A DNA stretch of 64,000 nt, from contig OY282558.1 of NCBI GenBank assembly GCA_958295665.1, positions 337,191,106 through 337,255,105 on the forward strand, given 5' to 3'. The first letter of the stretch is position 1. The number at the start of each line of letters is the position of its first letter. This stretch comes from Tipula vernalis (taxonomy: Eukaryota > Arthropoda > Insecta > Diptera > Tipulidae). Shown piece by piece: positions 11,241 to 21,400 of this stretch. The notes under the pieces were generated by a model, which saw only the letters and a list, made by a program, of their open reading frames with translations, did not search any database and had not been told where the DNA came from. The position numbers and the translations under genes were made by a program.

Positions 11241-11592
11241 ATGTGTACCCTTCACAATCTATATAGCTAACATATGAGCCAATTGTAGCAAGAAAATTGG
11301 AAATTAATGTTAGAAATTTATTGTTGGTTATTTTATATGAATCACTTTATTTTTTTTAAATATATTGTTGGAACCTTAAAACATGTACACGCGCATAAAT
11401 ATAGTATGTCCAAAAACTTAATTTTTTCTAAAATCTCAATTTTGTCTAAAAACTCCACAATATACACTCTGTATATCTTAGAAAATTTTACCAATTTCTT
11501 AAATGCTGGAATTTCTATATATACATTTTTTATGTATTTTGCTTTATTTGTTCATCATCCAAAACTATGAAATTCTCCTTAATTGCCGTTAG

Positions 11593-11597
11593 ACCAG
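11593..11597. repeat. Target-site duplication of BEL-b, left copy
   Basis: ACCAG directly precedes the left LTR and recurs directly after the right LTR at 35177-35181. A 5-bp duplication is what BEL/Pao integrase makes. Confidence 0.92.
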
Positions 11598-12048
11598 TGT
11601 ATAATCTTGGGCCTTTCCAAGATTCCAGCCAATTTCGTCGAAGATGATTAAATCAAAAAAAAACTTTGCCAAGCACTTTATTTCACCGTGGCGACTAATT
11701 TATTTTATTCAATTTATGATATTTATAAAAATGCATTGATTTTTGAAAGCACAATAATTTATTGGATGTTACTTCTCCAATATTCGATATGCAATTGATT
11801 TTATTTTACGTTAACAAACTAGAAATTAACAATTAATTACGTCATGGATATAACGCAAACCCAAATCAGCAGATTTAATGGTTTGAACGTTATATAAACA
11901 AAAATATGATAATTATGTATGTACGGATGTTAAATGAGGGTGACCAAAAAGTTTTAAATGCAATATGTAATAATAAAAATAAAAATGAATGATTTTGAAA
12001 TTAAAGAATAATAAAGTATAATAAAAATTAAATTACGAAGATTATTCA
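11598..12048 (-). repeat. BEL-b 3' LTR
   Basis: The ends read TGTATAATCTTGGG on the left and ATTATTCA on the right, so it has TG...CA boundaries on the + strand. It matches 34726-35176 over 451 bp with four substitutions that I can find. The pol stop codon lies only a few bases away, inside the LTR edge region. Confidence 0.93.
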
Positions 12049-13598
12049 TCATCCCCGCCTTGAATGCTTCCAGCTTTTAACATCGATTCCATACCCATCG
12101 ACGGAAAGGGACAGATTTTGGTAACTGGCCTTTTTATAATGCCCCCTTGAGTTTTTAGAGTGACCACCCTAACCAATTTATCGCTTCCCGGATGAACCTC
12201 CAACACACGACCCATTTTCCACCTCAGAGGTGGCAGATTGTCTTTCTTTACGAGAACGAGTTCTCCGACATCAATGTTCCGCGATGATGTTGACCATTTT
12301 CTGCGATGCTGCATCCCTAGGAGGTACTCATTAGTCCAACGCGACCAGAAGTGTTGATGTAATTGCTGAACATGGCGCCACCGTTTTAAATACGGCACCT
12401 TTTCATTTTCGATATTCGGCTCCATAATTGCCGTGGGAGTAATTGCCTCCAGATCGTTCGGGTCTGATGGTAGTGGGGTCAATGGCCGTGAATTTAATAC
12501 AGCTTCCACTTGCTTAAATGCTGTATTCATCTCTTCATACGTTAAGGATGAGTCCCCCATTATCCGACGTAAATGGTGCTTCGCGGATTTTACGGCAGCT
12601 TCGTAGATCCCACCGAAATGTGGGGCCAATGGTGGAGCAAAACGCCAATTTATCTTACCGTCTTGACATATGCGCAAAATCCCGTCGTTACAATGTTGAG
12701 TTTTGAATAACTGGTACAACTCGTGTAAGGAAGAATTTGCTCCTACAAAATTCGTACCATTATCACTAAATATGTTTTTGCACATACCTCTTGTTGAAAT
12801 GAATCTCTTCAGAGCACCAACAAACGCATCTGAAGACAGGTCTGACACCAGTTCCAAATGAACTGCTTTTATCGCCAGACATACGAATATGGCTAAATAT
12901 CCTTTTGTTGGCCCCTTGCCTCGTATTTTGTGGTGTATAAAGAAAGGACCTGCGAAGTCGACTCCAACATTGTAAAATGGTGGCGCACATGTAACACGTT
13001 CGGTTGGAAAATCCCCCATCTTCTGCTGACTCGTTTTTGCTCGAAATCGGAAACAGAGGATGCAATTGTGGCACACCCTTTTTGCTAGCCTTCGTCCATT
13101 AATTGGCCAGTATTCTTGCCGCATAGCTGCCAATAATGCCTGTGGACCTGCGTGAAGAAGTTTTTTATGAAAATAAGACAGGATTGGCAAGGTAATTGGA
13201 TGTGTGGATGGCAATAAAATCGGATATTTCGTTGAATATGCGAGGGATGAATGTTTTAGTCGACCCCCCACTCGAAGGATTCCGCTACTATATAGGAAAG
13301 GAGACAAAGGAATTAATGGGTCCTTGGGACTGAGTGGTGTTTTGGCCCTTGACGAGTGGTGTTGTGGCCCTTGAAAACGTCCGATGATGGCTGCCAATAC
13401 ATCCCAAGTGTCTTGATGAAATCGCCATTTTCGAGCTGAAGCAGTTTCTCGCGATGTTCCTGAGGTGTGCCCTCCAAAATGTCGCGAGTTGGCGCACCAT
13501 TTTCGGAGTTCCATTTCCGCTGTGCTTAGAATTTTCGAGATTTGGGTTTTTATAGTCTTAGCCTCTTCCAAATTGTTGGTGCCGGTCAGTACATCCAC
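12042..13598 (-). pseudogene. BEL-b pol C-terminal part: RT tail, integrase and DUF5641
   Basis: The 518-codon frame begins inside RT. DVLTGTNNLEEAKTI directly follows where the YVDD catalytic motif should be, and the break lies at about 13606. The RT connection stops at ELRKWCANS (about residue 38) and jumps to the linker before integrase, so RNase H is deleted in frame. Integrase is complete: zinc ligands His144, His149, Cys179, Cys182, then a D,D-E core with Asp214 (VDFAGPF), Asp279 (SDNGTNF) and Glu333 (YEAAVKSAK). DUF5641 follows (ELVLVKKDNLPPLRWKMGRV). The open frame suggests recent activity of the family, but this copy cannot make RT. Confidence 0.88.
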
Positions 13599-13605
13599 AG
13601 TTGGG

Positions 13606-14394
13606 CAAATTCGTGTAAAAAACCATTTTTTACATTTTACATGTAAAAAATGTAAAAAACTGTGTAAATTACATAAAAATGTAAATTATATGTAAAAAAC
13701 TAATACTTTTTAAAAATATCAAACAATAATAAGTTATTAACTGAAAAATTGAAGTATAAAGTTAATAAAAATCATAACTGTAACAATTAAAACCTTTATT
13801 CAAATATAAAATGAAATATAAGTTACTCTTTTTAGATTTTAGTTAGACTCTAGTTTTTTACATTTAAATTTGTTTTTTACATGACAATATTGCAGTGCCA
13901 CCTGTTTGATAATATTAACAAATTCGACTATTCGATAAAACTAGGTAATGTCATCTAGCGACATTTTTGATAAATATTAAAACTATTTAAGAGTGTGAAC
14001 CTTTTAGACGATATTAAAATACATAGATAGATTTTTATTGATAAAAACAAATTAATTATTATTATTATTTCGCCTACATAATATTAATGGCGCTGTTGTA
14101 GTACGTTTTTCGTCCATTTTTAAAATATTGTATGTGCGTAAATTAGTTTATTATATAATTACATTTATTTAATACCAACAATTTATGCCTAAATTTTTCC
14201 ATTTAATTTGGCTATGTAAATGTAAATAAATATTTATTGCCATATTTTTTGATTTTCGAGAATTGTTATGTAAAAAACAAATTGTAAAATTTAACAACGC
14301 CATCTCTTATCAAATTTATTAACTATACGTGTTTTTATTTTATGTGCCAATTCAAGCCGTCAAAAAATTGGCCAATCAAGAAATTTATATTATT
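13606..14394. other. AT-rich stretch at the left edge of the foreign block
   Basis: It starts with repeated GTAAAAAAC / TTTTTTACATTTTACATG motifs, partly palindromic (13612-13700), and similar TTTTTTACAT motifs recur at about 13855 and 14270. No coding potential is recognised. Its left edge is the breakpoint in BEL-b pol. Confidence 0.45.
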
Positions 14395-14490
14395 TTTAGC
14401 ATTAACAACAATTGGACGCGATAATATCGATATGTCATTTTTCCATCGGGAATACTCAACAGTTTTTGACAAATTAACAGAACAAGTGTA
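14395..14490 (+). repeat. Inverted block A: copy of the exon at 28636-28735
   Basis: About 95 bp match the reverse complement of 28636-28735 almost base for base. On the + strand they encode ALTTIGRDNIDMSFFHREYS, continuing with TVFDKLTE, the same peptide as in the terminal exon of the gene fragment at 28507-28873. The match ends where MITE copy 1 begins at 14491. Confidence 0.85.
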
Positions 14491-14737
14491 GTCTTACTTT
14501 GGGAATTTTACAACAACAATGCCGTGTATTTTCATTCCGGAATGAATAGTTTCAAACCAAGTTTTTGTTGGTATAGAATTATTCTAGTAATAATTTTGAA
14601 ATTTTATTTTTGTTTTTTATTTAATTTTTAATGTCAATTGATAAAAATAAAAAGAAAATTATTTTCGGTTTTTATTTTGAGTATAATTTGCATTTTCATT
14701 TGTATACCAATAAATATTCTTGTGACCAAAGTAAGAC
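14491..14737 (+). mobile_element. MITE family M1, copy 1
   Basis: A 247-bp non-coding element has ends GTCTTACTTTGG and CCAAAGTAAGAC, a 12-bp perfect terminal inverted repeat. Next to the left end, AATGCCGTGTATTTTCATTC and a GGAATGAATAG motif are shared by all full copies. Five more copies occur in this window (15892-16140, 16150-16397, about 16421-16475, 16488-16732, 30309-30472). I cannot name the parent family. Confidence 0.75.
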
Positions 14738-15025
14738 GGCAATAGTTTCTTGCGCCTCGGTTTTGAATCGTAAAACGATTGTTCTGTTAACTGTTGAATA
14801 AAGCATTCGACTAAACCCTACAAAAATCGATTCGAAATTTTTTAAACGTCAAATATTTTATATTACCAATACAAACACAAAACTGTATAAATTTTGGTTT
14901 CATGTACTTTTCACATCACAAAAGAATTCGACATTCATTTTCTGATTTTATGTATATTTTTGGCGGTGAGAAACCGACTATGGTAGATAGTAAAATAGTA
15001 TTATACTATTTTGCTATTATGCCTA

Positions 15026-15601
15026 GTGTTCAATCGGGCAAAAATGATAAAAAATATCATGATATTTTTTATCACTTTTTGCATTAAACGCACTCATTTA
15101 TCACACACAAAAACCAACTTTTTTCTTGGTTCCAGCTGTCAATTTTGAATTTATTTTCTTTATGATATTTTCGGTACTTAAATTAAATTGGATTTGCTTT
15201 TTTAAGATATTTATATGATATTTACACAGTCACCTATTTATTTAAACATAAATAATAATTTATATTTGAAAGTTTCGTCTGCGAACACAAACACAACGAA
15301 ACTCAAACTAAAATTATTTGTGTCTCCAATATTTGGATAAAAACCAAATAGTTTCAATATCAAAATAGTTTATAAAAAAGAAATAAATAAAATATATAAC
15401 ATTTAATTAAAAACCTGACGACAAAATGAGTTTATTGAATTTTACAAAGCGATTTAAAACCAAATGTAACATTTAAAATCAATTTATCACTTTTTATCAA
15501 TTTTGGTTGTTCAATCGGGTTTGACGTACAATATTACAAAATGAAGTTAGGGTGGGATAAAATATCATGATATTTTTTATCATTTTTGCCCGATTGAACA
15601 C
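15026..15601. mobile_element. Foldback/MITE-like element with hairpin ends
   Basis: The left end reads GTGTTCAATCGGGCAAAAAT followed by GATAAAAAATATCATGATAT. The right end is the inverse of this (GATATTTTTTATCATTTTTG followed by CCCGATTGAACAC). The terminal inverted repeat spans roughly 45 bp. At the left, 15046-15073 is by itself a perfect 28-bp palindrome, so each end can fold alone as well as with the other. The interior is AT-rich and non-coding. No clear target duplication is visible. Confidence 0.65.
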
Positions 15602-15891
15602 GACCATGGTATCTACGGTGGTATTTGCTACGCTGTAAAGCCAGTATGAGTTTAGTATTTTTTGGTCAATCGAAAACAACATAAATGTAGTCAAACATTG
15701 AACTGTTCAACCTAGATTAAACTCAACTCGACTAGCCAATTAGGCATATAAATCCGAAGTTGTTTTGTATAATAGTTTATTATACCAATTATACCATCGA
15801 ATACCAATTAACTTATTAGTAAAACCAAAATCCCTATACATTGATTTCTAATTATTAAATACGCCATTCATGAGCATAGTTATACATATGT

Positions 15892-16140
15892 GTCGTCACT
15901 TTGATCACTGGAATAGTTATTGGTATAAAAATAAAAATGCAAATTATAGTACAAATAAAAAAGGAAAAAAAATTTCTTTTTATTTTTATCAATTAACATT
16001 AAAAATTAAATAAAAAAACAATAAAAATTTTCAAAATTATTGCTAGAATAATTCTATACCAACGAGAACTTTGTTTGAAACTATAGTCATTCCGGAATGA
16101 AAATACACGGCATTGTTGTTGTAAAATTCCAAAATAAGAC
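15892..16140 (-). mobile_element. MITE family M1, copy 2
   Basis: It is inverted relative to copy 1 and shares the same internal blocks (AGAATAATTCTATACCAAC, CATTCCGGAATGAAAATACA, CGGCATTGTTGTTG). The TIR is slightly mutated at both ends (GTCACTTTGA, CCAAAATAAGAC). It ends a few bases before copy 3, head to head. Confidence 0.7.
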
Positions 16141-16149
16141 TACAATGTA

Positions 16150-16397
16150 GTCTTATTTACTTTGGGAATTTTACAACAACAATGCCGTGTATTTCGTCAT
16201 TGCGAAGTGAATATTTTCAAACCAAGTTTTTGTTAGTATGTATAGAATTATTCTAGCAATAATTTTGAAACATTTTACTGTTATTTTATTTAATTTTTAA
16301 TGCCAACTGATAAAAAAAAATAATTTGGTTTTTATTTTGAGCATAATTTGCATTTTTATTTTTATACCAATTACTATTCCTGTTACCAAAGTAAGAC
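16150..16397 (+). mobile_element. MITE family M1, copy 3
   Basis: A full-length copy with GTCTTATTTACTTTGGG at the left, where the terminal repeat carries a 4-bp insertion, and CCAAAGTAAGAC at the right. It abuts copy 2 across the dinucleotide-rich spacer TACAATGTA. Confidence 0.7.
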
Positions 16398-16420
16398 CGC
16401 AATTATAGCAGGAAATTCAT

Positions 16421-16475
16421 TCCGGAATGAAAATACACGGCATTGTTGCTGTAAAATTCTCAAAGTAATACCCCA
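16421..16475 (-). mobile_element. MITE family M1, copy 4 (end fragment)
   Basis: Only the terminal 55 bp or so of the family is present, inverted (CATTCCGGAATGAAAATACA, CGGCATTGTTGCTG, CTCAAAGTAATAC). It probably was cut by rearrangement between neighbouring copies. Confidence 0.6.
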
Positions 16476-16487
16476 AACACATATGTA

Positions 16488-16732
16488 GTCTTACTTTGGG
16501 AATTTTACAACAACAATGCCGTGTATTTTCATTCTGGAATGAATAGTTTCAAACCAAGTTTTTGTTTGTATTGAATTATTCTAGTAATAATTTTGAAATT
16601 TTTGTTTGGTTTTTTTATTTAATCTTTAATGTCAATTGATAAAAGTAAAAAGAAAATTATTTCGGCTTTTATTTTGAGCATAATTTGCATTTTCATTTTT
16701 ATACCAATAACTATTCTTGTGACCAAAGTAAG
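16488..16732 (+). mobile_element. MITE family M1, copy 5
   Basis: A full-length copy. The left terminal repeat GTCTTACTTTGG is intact; the right end reads CCAAAGTAAG and then diverges. The sequence is closest to copy 1. Confidence 0.7.
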
Positions 16733-17079
16733 TTGCGCTCTACGCCTGACTTCGCTTCTCTTCGTATTTATGATTTTTTGCAACCACATAGACGCCGCTA
16801 ATTTGACATTTATTTAAAATGTTGTTTGGGTTATTACAACAAAATATTTTCATAAAAAACTATTTTGTTTAATGACTTATTACAAACAAATTTTAAGTTC
16901 AAATTTAGATTTTTTAAAAATTGTCTTTCTCATATACCCAGTTGGATGTAAAATTCAGCTAGGGGTTTCCAAACATTTACCTTAAAAACAATAAATATAA
17001 ATGGCATTCATCGACTCCAAAAATACAAACTGCTAGTTTGGCCTTGTGATTATTCGATTAAGAAATGCATTTCAAACAC
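16733..17079. other. Non-coding stretch between MITEs
   Basis: No gene or repeat recognised. Confidence 0.4.
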
Positions 17080-17082
17080 TAA

Positions 17083-17733
17083 GGCTGGAAACACACCGAA
17101 TTAGACAAAACGTTTTTGCTTCGAGTAGGCAAGACGATTTCTCTAAACATAGTGCACATACAATCAAACAAATTGTTTTTAGTCAAATTGTCTCGTGTTG
17201 CTTTATAGGTTGGTGTGAATTGATTTCATAGAATACAAAATGTCGTCGGAGTTAGAGGATGATTTTGTATTATGTGCATATTATTTTATATATAAATATG
17301 TATATTGTTGTATGTATATTGTAATTTAATACAATTTTTTTTGTACCATAAAAATCCTTATTAATTTGATTTATAAAACGGCGACCACGAAACGACTTCA
17401 AACACTTTTTTCTTTTATTCAATCAGTTTTGTCTTGTGTTGCTTTGATTTGTGTCAGTGTGAATTAACACATTGATTTATGGAGTATGAACACCTTCAAT
17501 CATGTTTCATTAGTCAAATTTGACTTAACACAATTTTGCTTTATTATGTGTGAATGGACTCATAAAGCACAATACAATGTTTGCCGTTCTATGTTTTATG
17601 AAACAAAATATTTGACGTAAAATTGTTTCGCCTGATTCAGTGTGCATAGCGCTATACAATCGTATGCATTTTGGCCGCAAGTCGCTTTAAGACAAGAAAA
17701 AAACGTTTTGTCTAATTCGGTGTGTTTCCAGCC
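17083..17733. mobile_element. PIF/Harbinger-like MITE with 3-bp TAA target duplication
   Basis: A 651-bp element has long near-perfect terminal inverted repeats: GGCTGGAAACACACCGAATT followed by AGACAAAACGTTTTT at the left, and the inverse at the right. TAA lies on both sides (17080-17082 and 17734-17736). A 3-bp T-W-A duplication with GG-starting ends is the hallmark of PIF/Harbinger elements. The interior has two diverged blocks around CTCGTGTTGCTTT and CTTGTGTTGCTTT and no ORF. A similar non-autonomous element from another superfamily cannot be excluded. Confidence 0.72.
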
Positions 17734-18004
17734 TAAAATCAAATAACCAAATGAAAAATATGTACTATGTATATTTAAACTGGCAACGTTTCACATTAAT
17801 GTTGTTCTCTGCATACTATCATATTTGTTTTTGGTATTGTAGATGCTTCTACTTTAGTAGTATTGTGTTTTATTTCGACTTGAACTTGATCTTCACAAAT
17901 CAAAAAATCCGAATAAATTTTATATTTTTGTTATCCTGTGAAGAACAAAGACGGGTTGCACTTAAACAGTGCAGTTAGAAAGGGATAAACAGTTTCTTTA
18001 TGTA

Positions 18005-18260
18005 CATATTTGGTTTTTAATGTACTAACAGTAAAATCATATGGTTGAAATGGTTTCGTCTTTCTACGCTTTCTTGCAGTCAAAATAATAATACATCAGC
18101 TGATTTTGTTTACATTTCTATTGTGTTGATACCAACATAAAGAAAATTGTAATGTTTCGTATATCGTTTTCCATTTGTTGTTGATTTACAATATTATTAA
18201 CTGTTGTTAGGTAAAATATGTTTAGCAAGCGAGAGGTCACCGCGTTCAAATATTGTTATT
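18005..18260 (+). repeat. Inverted duplication, left arm (blocks B and C)
   Basis: Block B (about 18005-18142) matches the reverse complement of about 27768-27893, with shared runs such as AATAATAATACATCAGCTGA. After a short bridge, AAAATTGTAATGTTTCGTAT, block C (18178-18250) matches the reverse complement of about 26830-26913 (ATTTACAATATTATTAACTG, AAAATATGTTTAGCAA). The bridge also exists in the right arm, where it is split by the LINE at 26946-27699, so this arm keeps the empty site. Confidence 0.85.
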
Positions 18261-18358
18261 ATAGTCCTCGCCGTGATTAACAAGAGTCATGCTGAAAATG
18301 TAGTTATACCTAACATTTCTGTCCATCAATACGTTGTTGACAAATAAAATAAACAACC

Positions 18359-18440
18359 TTGACAAATAAAATAAACAAAATATTCGGACACATGATTCGC
18401 TTATGACTATGACCTATCCCAATATTTTGATCATTACATA
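18359..18440 (+). repeat. 82-bp direct repeat flanking the satellite array, left copy
   Basis: Apart from two single-base differences, the sequence from TTGACAAATAAAATAAACAA to TTTTGATCATTACAT recurs just beyond the array at 25055-25137. A shorter duplicate (GACAAATAAAATAAACAA) lies immediately upstream. Direct copies on both sides suggest the array grew inside, or was inserted with, a duplicated unit. Confidence 0.8.
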
Positions 18441-21400
18441 AATTCGGTACACGCTATTTTTGGGCTAATATAAACTTGCATACTAAATTTCACTTCAATC
18501 GGTTAAGAAACACGGCAAGTTGTAGAAGAAACGTATATTTTCTTATACCAAGCACTATGGGAATACATAAACAGCCGTATAATCGGAACGAGATACGTTA
18601 TAATATTGTAATTCGGTACACGCTATTTGTGGGCCAATATAAACTTGCATACTAAATTTCACTACAATCGGTTAAGAAACACGGCAAGTTGTAGAATAAA
18701 CGTATATTTTCTTATACCAAGCGCTATGGGAATATATAAACAGCCGTATAATCGGAACGAGATACGTTATAATATTGAAATTCGGTACACGCTATTTTTT
18801 AGCCAATATAAACTTGCATACTAAATTTCACTACAATCGGTTAAGAAACACGGCAAGTTGTAGAAGAAACGTATATTTTCTTATACCAAGCGCTATGGGA
18901 ATATATAAACAGCCGTATAATCGGAACGAGATACGTTATAATATTGAAATTCGGTACACGCTATTTTTTAGCCAATATAAACTTGCATACTAAATTTCAC
19001 TTCAATCGGTTAAGAAACACGGCAAGTTGTAGAAGAAACGTATATTTTCTTATACCAAGCGCTATGGGAATATATAAACAGCCGTATAATCGGAACGAGA
19101 TACGTTATAATATTGAAATTTGGTACACGCTATTTGTGGGCCAATATAAACTTGCATACTAAATTTCACTACAATCGGTTAAGAAACACGGCAAGTTGTA
19201 GAAGAAACGTATGTTTTCTTATACCAAGCGCTATGGGAATATATAAACAGCCGTATAATCGGAACGAGATACGTTATAATATTGAAATTTAGTACACGCT
19301 ATTTGTGGGCCAATATAAACTTGCATACTAAATTTCACTTCAATCGGTTAAGAAACACGGCAAGTTGTAGAAGAAACGTATATTTTCTTATACCAAGCGC
19401 TATGGGAATATATAAACAGCCGTATAATCGGGACGAGATACGTTATAATATTGAAATTTGGTACACGCTATTTGTGGGCCAATATAAACTTGCATACTAA
19501 ATTTCACTTCAATCGGTTAAGAAACACGGCAAGTTGTAGAAGAAACGTATATTTTCTTATACCAAGCGCTATGGGAATATATAAACAGCCGTATAATCGG
19601 GACGAGATACGTTATAATATTGAAATTTGGTACACGCTATTTGTGGGCCAATATAAACTTGCATACTAAATTTCACTTCAATCGGTTAAGAAACACGGCA
19701 AGTTGTAGAAGAAACGTATATTTTCTTATACCAAGCGCTATGGGAATATATAAACAGCCGTATAATCGGGACGAGATACGTTATAATATTGAAATTTGGT
19801 ACACGCTATTTGTGGGCCAATATAAACTTGCATACAAAATTTTTCTTCAATCGGTTAAGAAACACGGCAAGTTGTAGAAGAAACGTATATTTTCTTATAC
19901 CAAGCGCTATGGGAATATATAAACAGCCGTATAATCGGGACGAGATACGTTATAATATTGAAATTTGGTACACGCTATTTGTGGGCCAATATAAACTTGC
20001 ATACTAAATTTCACTTCAATCGGTTAAGAAACACGGCAAGTTGTAGAAGAAACGTATATTTTCTTATACCAAGCGCTATGCGAATATATAAACAGCCGTA
20101 TAAACGTTATAATATTGAAATTTGGTACACGCTATTTGTGGGCCAATATAAACTTGCATACTAAATTTCAGTTCAATCGGTTAAGAAACACGGCAAGTTG
20201 TAGAAGAAACGTATATTTTCTTATACCAAGCGCTATGGGAATATATAAACAGCCGTATAATCGGAACGAGATACGTTATAATATTGAAATTTGGTACACG
20301 CTATTTTTGGGCCAATATAAACTTGCATACTAAATTTCACTGCAATCGGTTAAGAAACACGGCAAGTTGTAGAAGAAACGTATATTTTCTTATACCAAGC
20401 GCTATGGGAATATATAAACAGCCGTATAATCGGAACGAGATACGTTATAATATTGAAATTCGGTACACGCTATTTGTGGGCCAATATAAACTTGCATACT
20501 AAATTTCACTACAATCGGTTAAGAAACACGGCAAGTTGTAGAAGAAACGTAAATTTTCTTATACCAAGCGCTATGGGAATATATAAACAGCCGTATAATC
20601 GGAACGAGATACGTTATAATATTGAAATTCGGTACACGCTATTTGTGGGCCAATATAAACTTGCATACTAAATTTCACTTCAATCGGTTAAGAAACACGG
20701 CAAGTTGTAGAAGAAACGTATATTTTCTTATACCAAGCGCTATGGGAATATATAATCAGCCGTATAATCGGAACGAGATACGTTATAATATTGAAATTCG
20801 GTACACGCTATTTGTGGGCCAATATAAACTTGCATACTAAATTTCACTTCAATCGGTTAAGAAACACGGCAAGTTGTAGAAGAAACGTATATTTTCTTAT
20901 ACCAAGCGCTATGGGAATATATAAACAGCCGTATAATCGGAACGAGATACGTTATAATATTGAAATTTGGTACACGCTATTTGTGGGCCAATATAAACTT
21001 GCATACTAAATTTCACTACAATCGGTTAAGAAACACGGCAAGTTGTAGAAGAAACGTATATTTTCTTATACCAAGCGCTATGGGAATATATAAAAACAGC
21101 CGTATAATCGGAACGAGATAAGTTATAATATTGAAATTCGGTACACGCTATTTGTGGGCCAATATAAACTTGCTTACTAAATTTCACTACAATCGGTTTA
21201 AAAACACGGCAAGTTGTAGAAGAAACGTATATTTTCTTATACCAAGCGCTATGGGAATATATAAACAGCCGTATAATCGGAACGAGATACGTTATAATAT
21301 TGAAATTTGGTACACGCTATTTTTGGGCCAATATAAACTTGCATACTAAATTTCACTTCAATCGGTTAAGAAACACGGCAAGTTGTAGAAGAAACGTATA

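Noticed and set aside
11307..11570. 87-codon ORF rich in Phe, Ile and Tyr on the + strand
   Set aside because: Composition is what AT-rich random sequence yields; no motif, no neighbours.
12518..13074. Overlapping ORFs inside BEL-b pol in other frames (12518-12706 +, 12766-13074 -)
   Set aside because: They lie within the clear integrase frame and have no domain of their own.
16629..16817. 62-codon ORF with a hydrophobic stretch, possible small membrane protein
   Set aside because: It is read through MITE M1 copy 5 and its flank; the hydrophobicity is a T-rich artefact.
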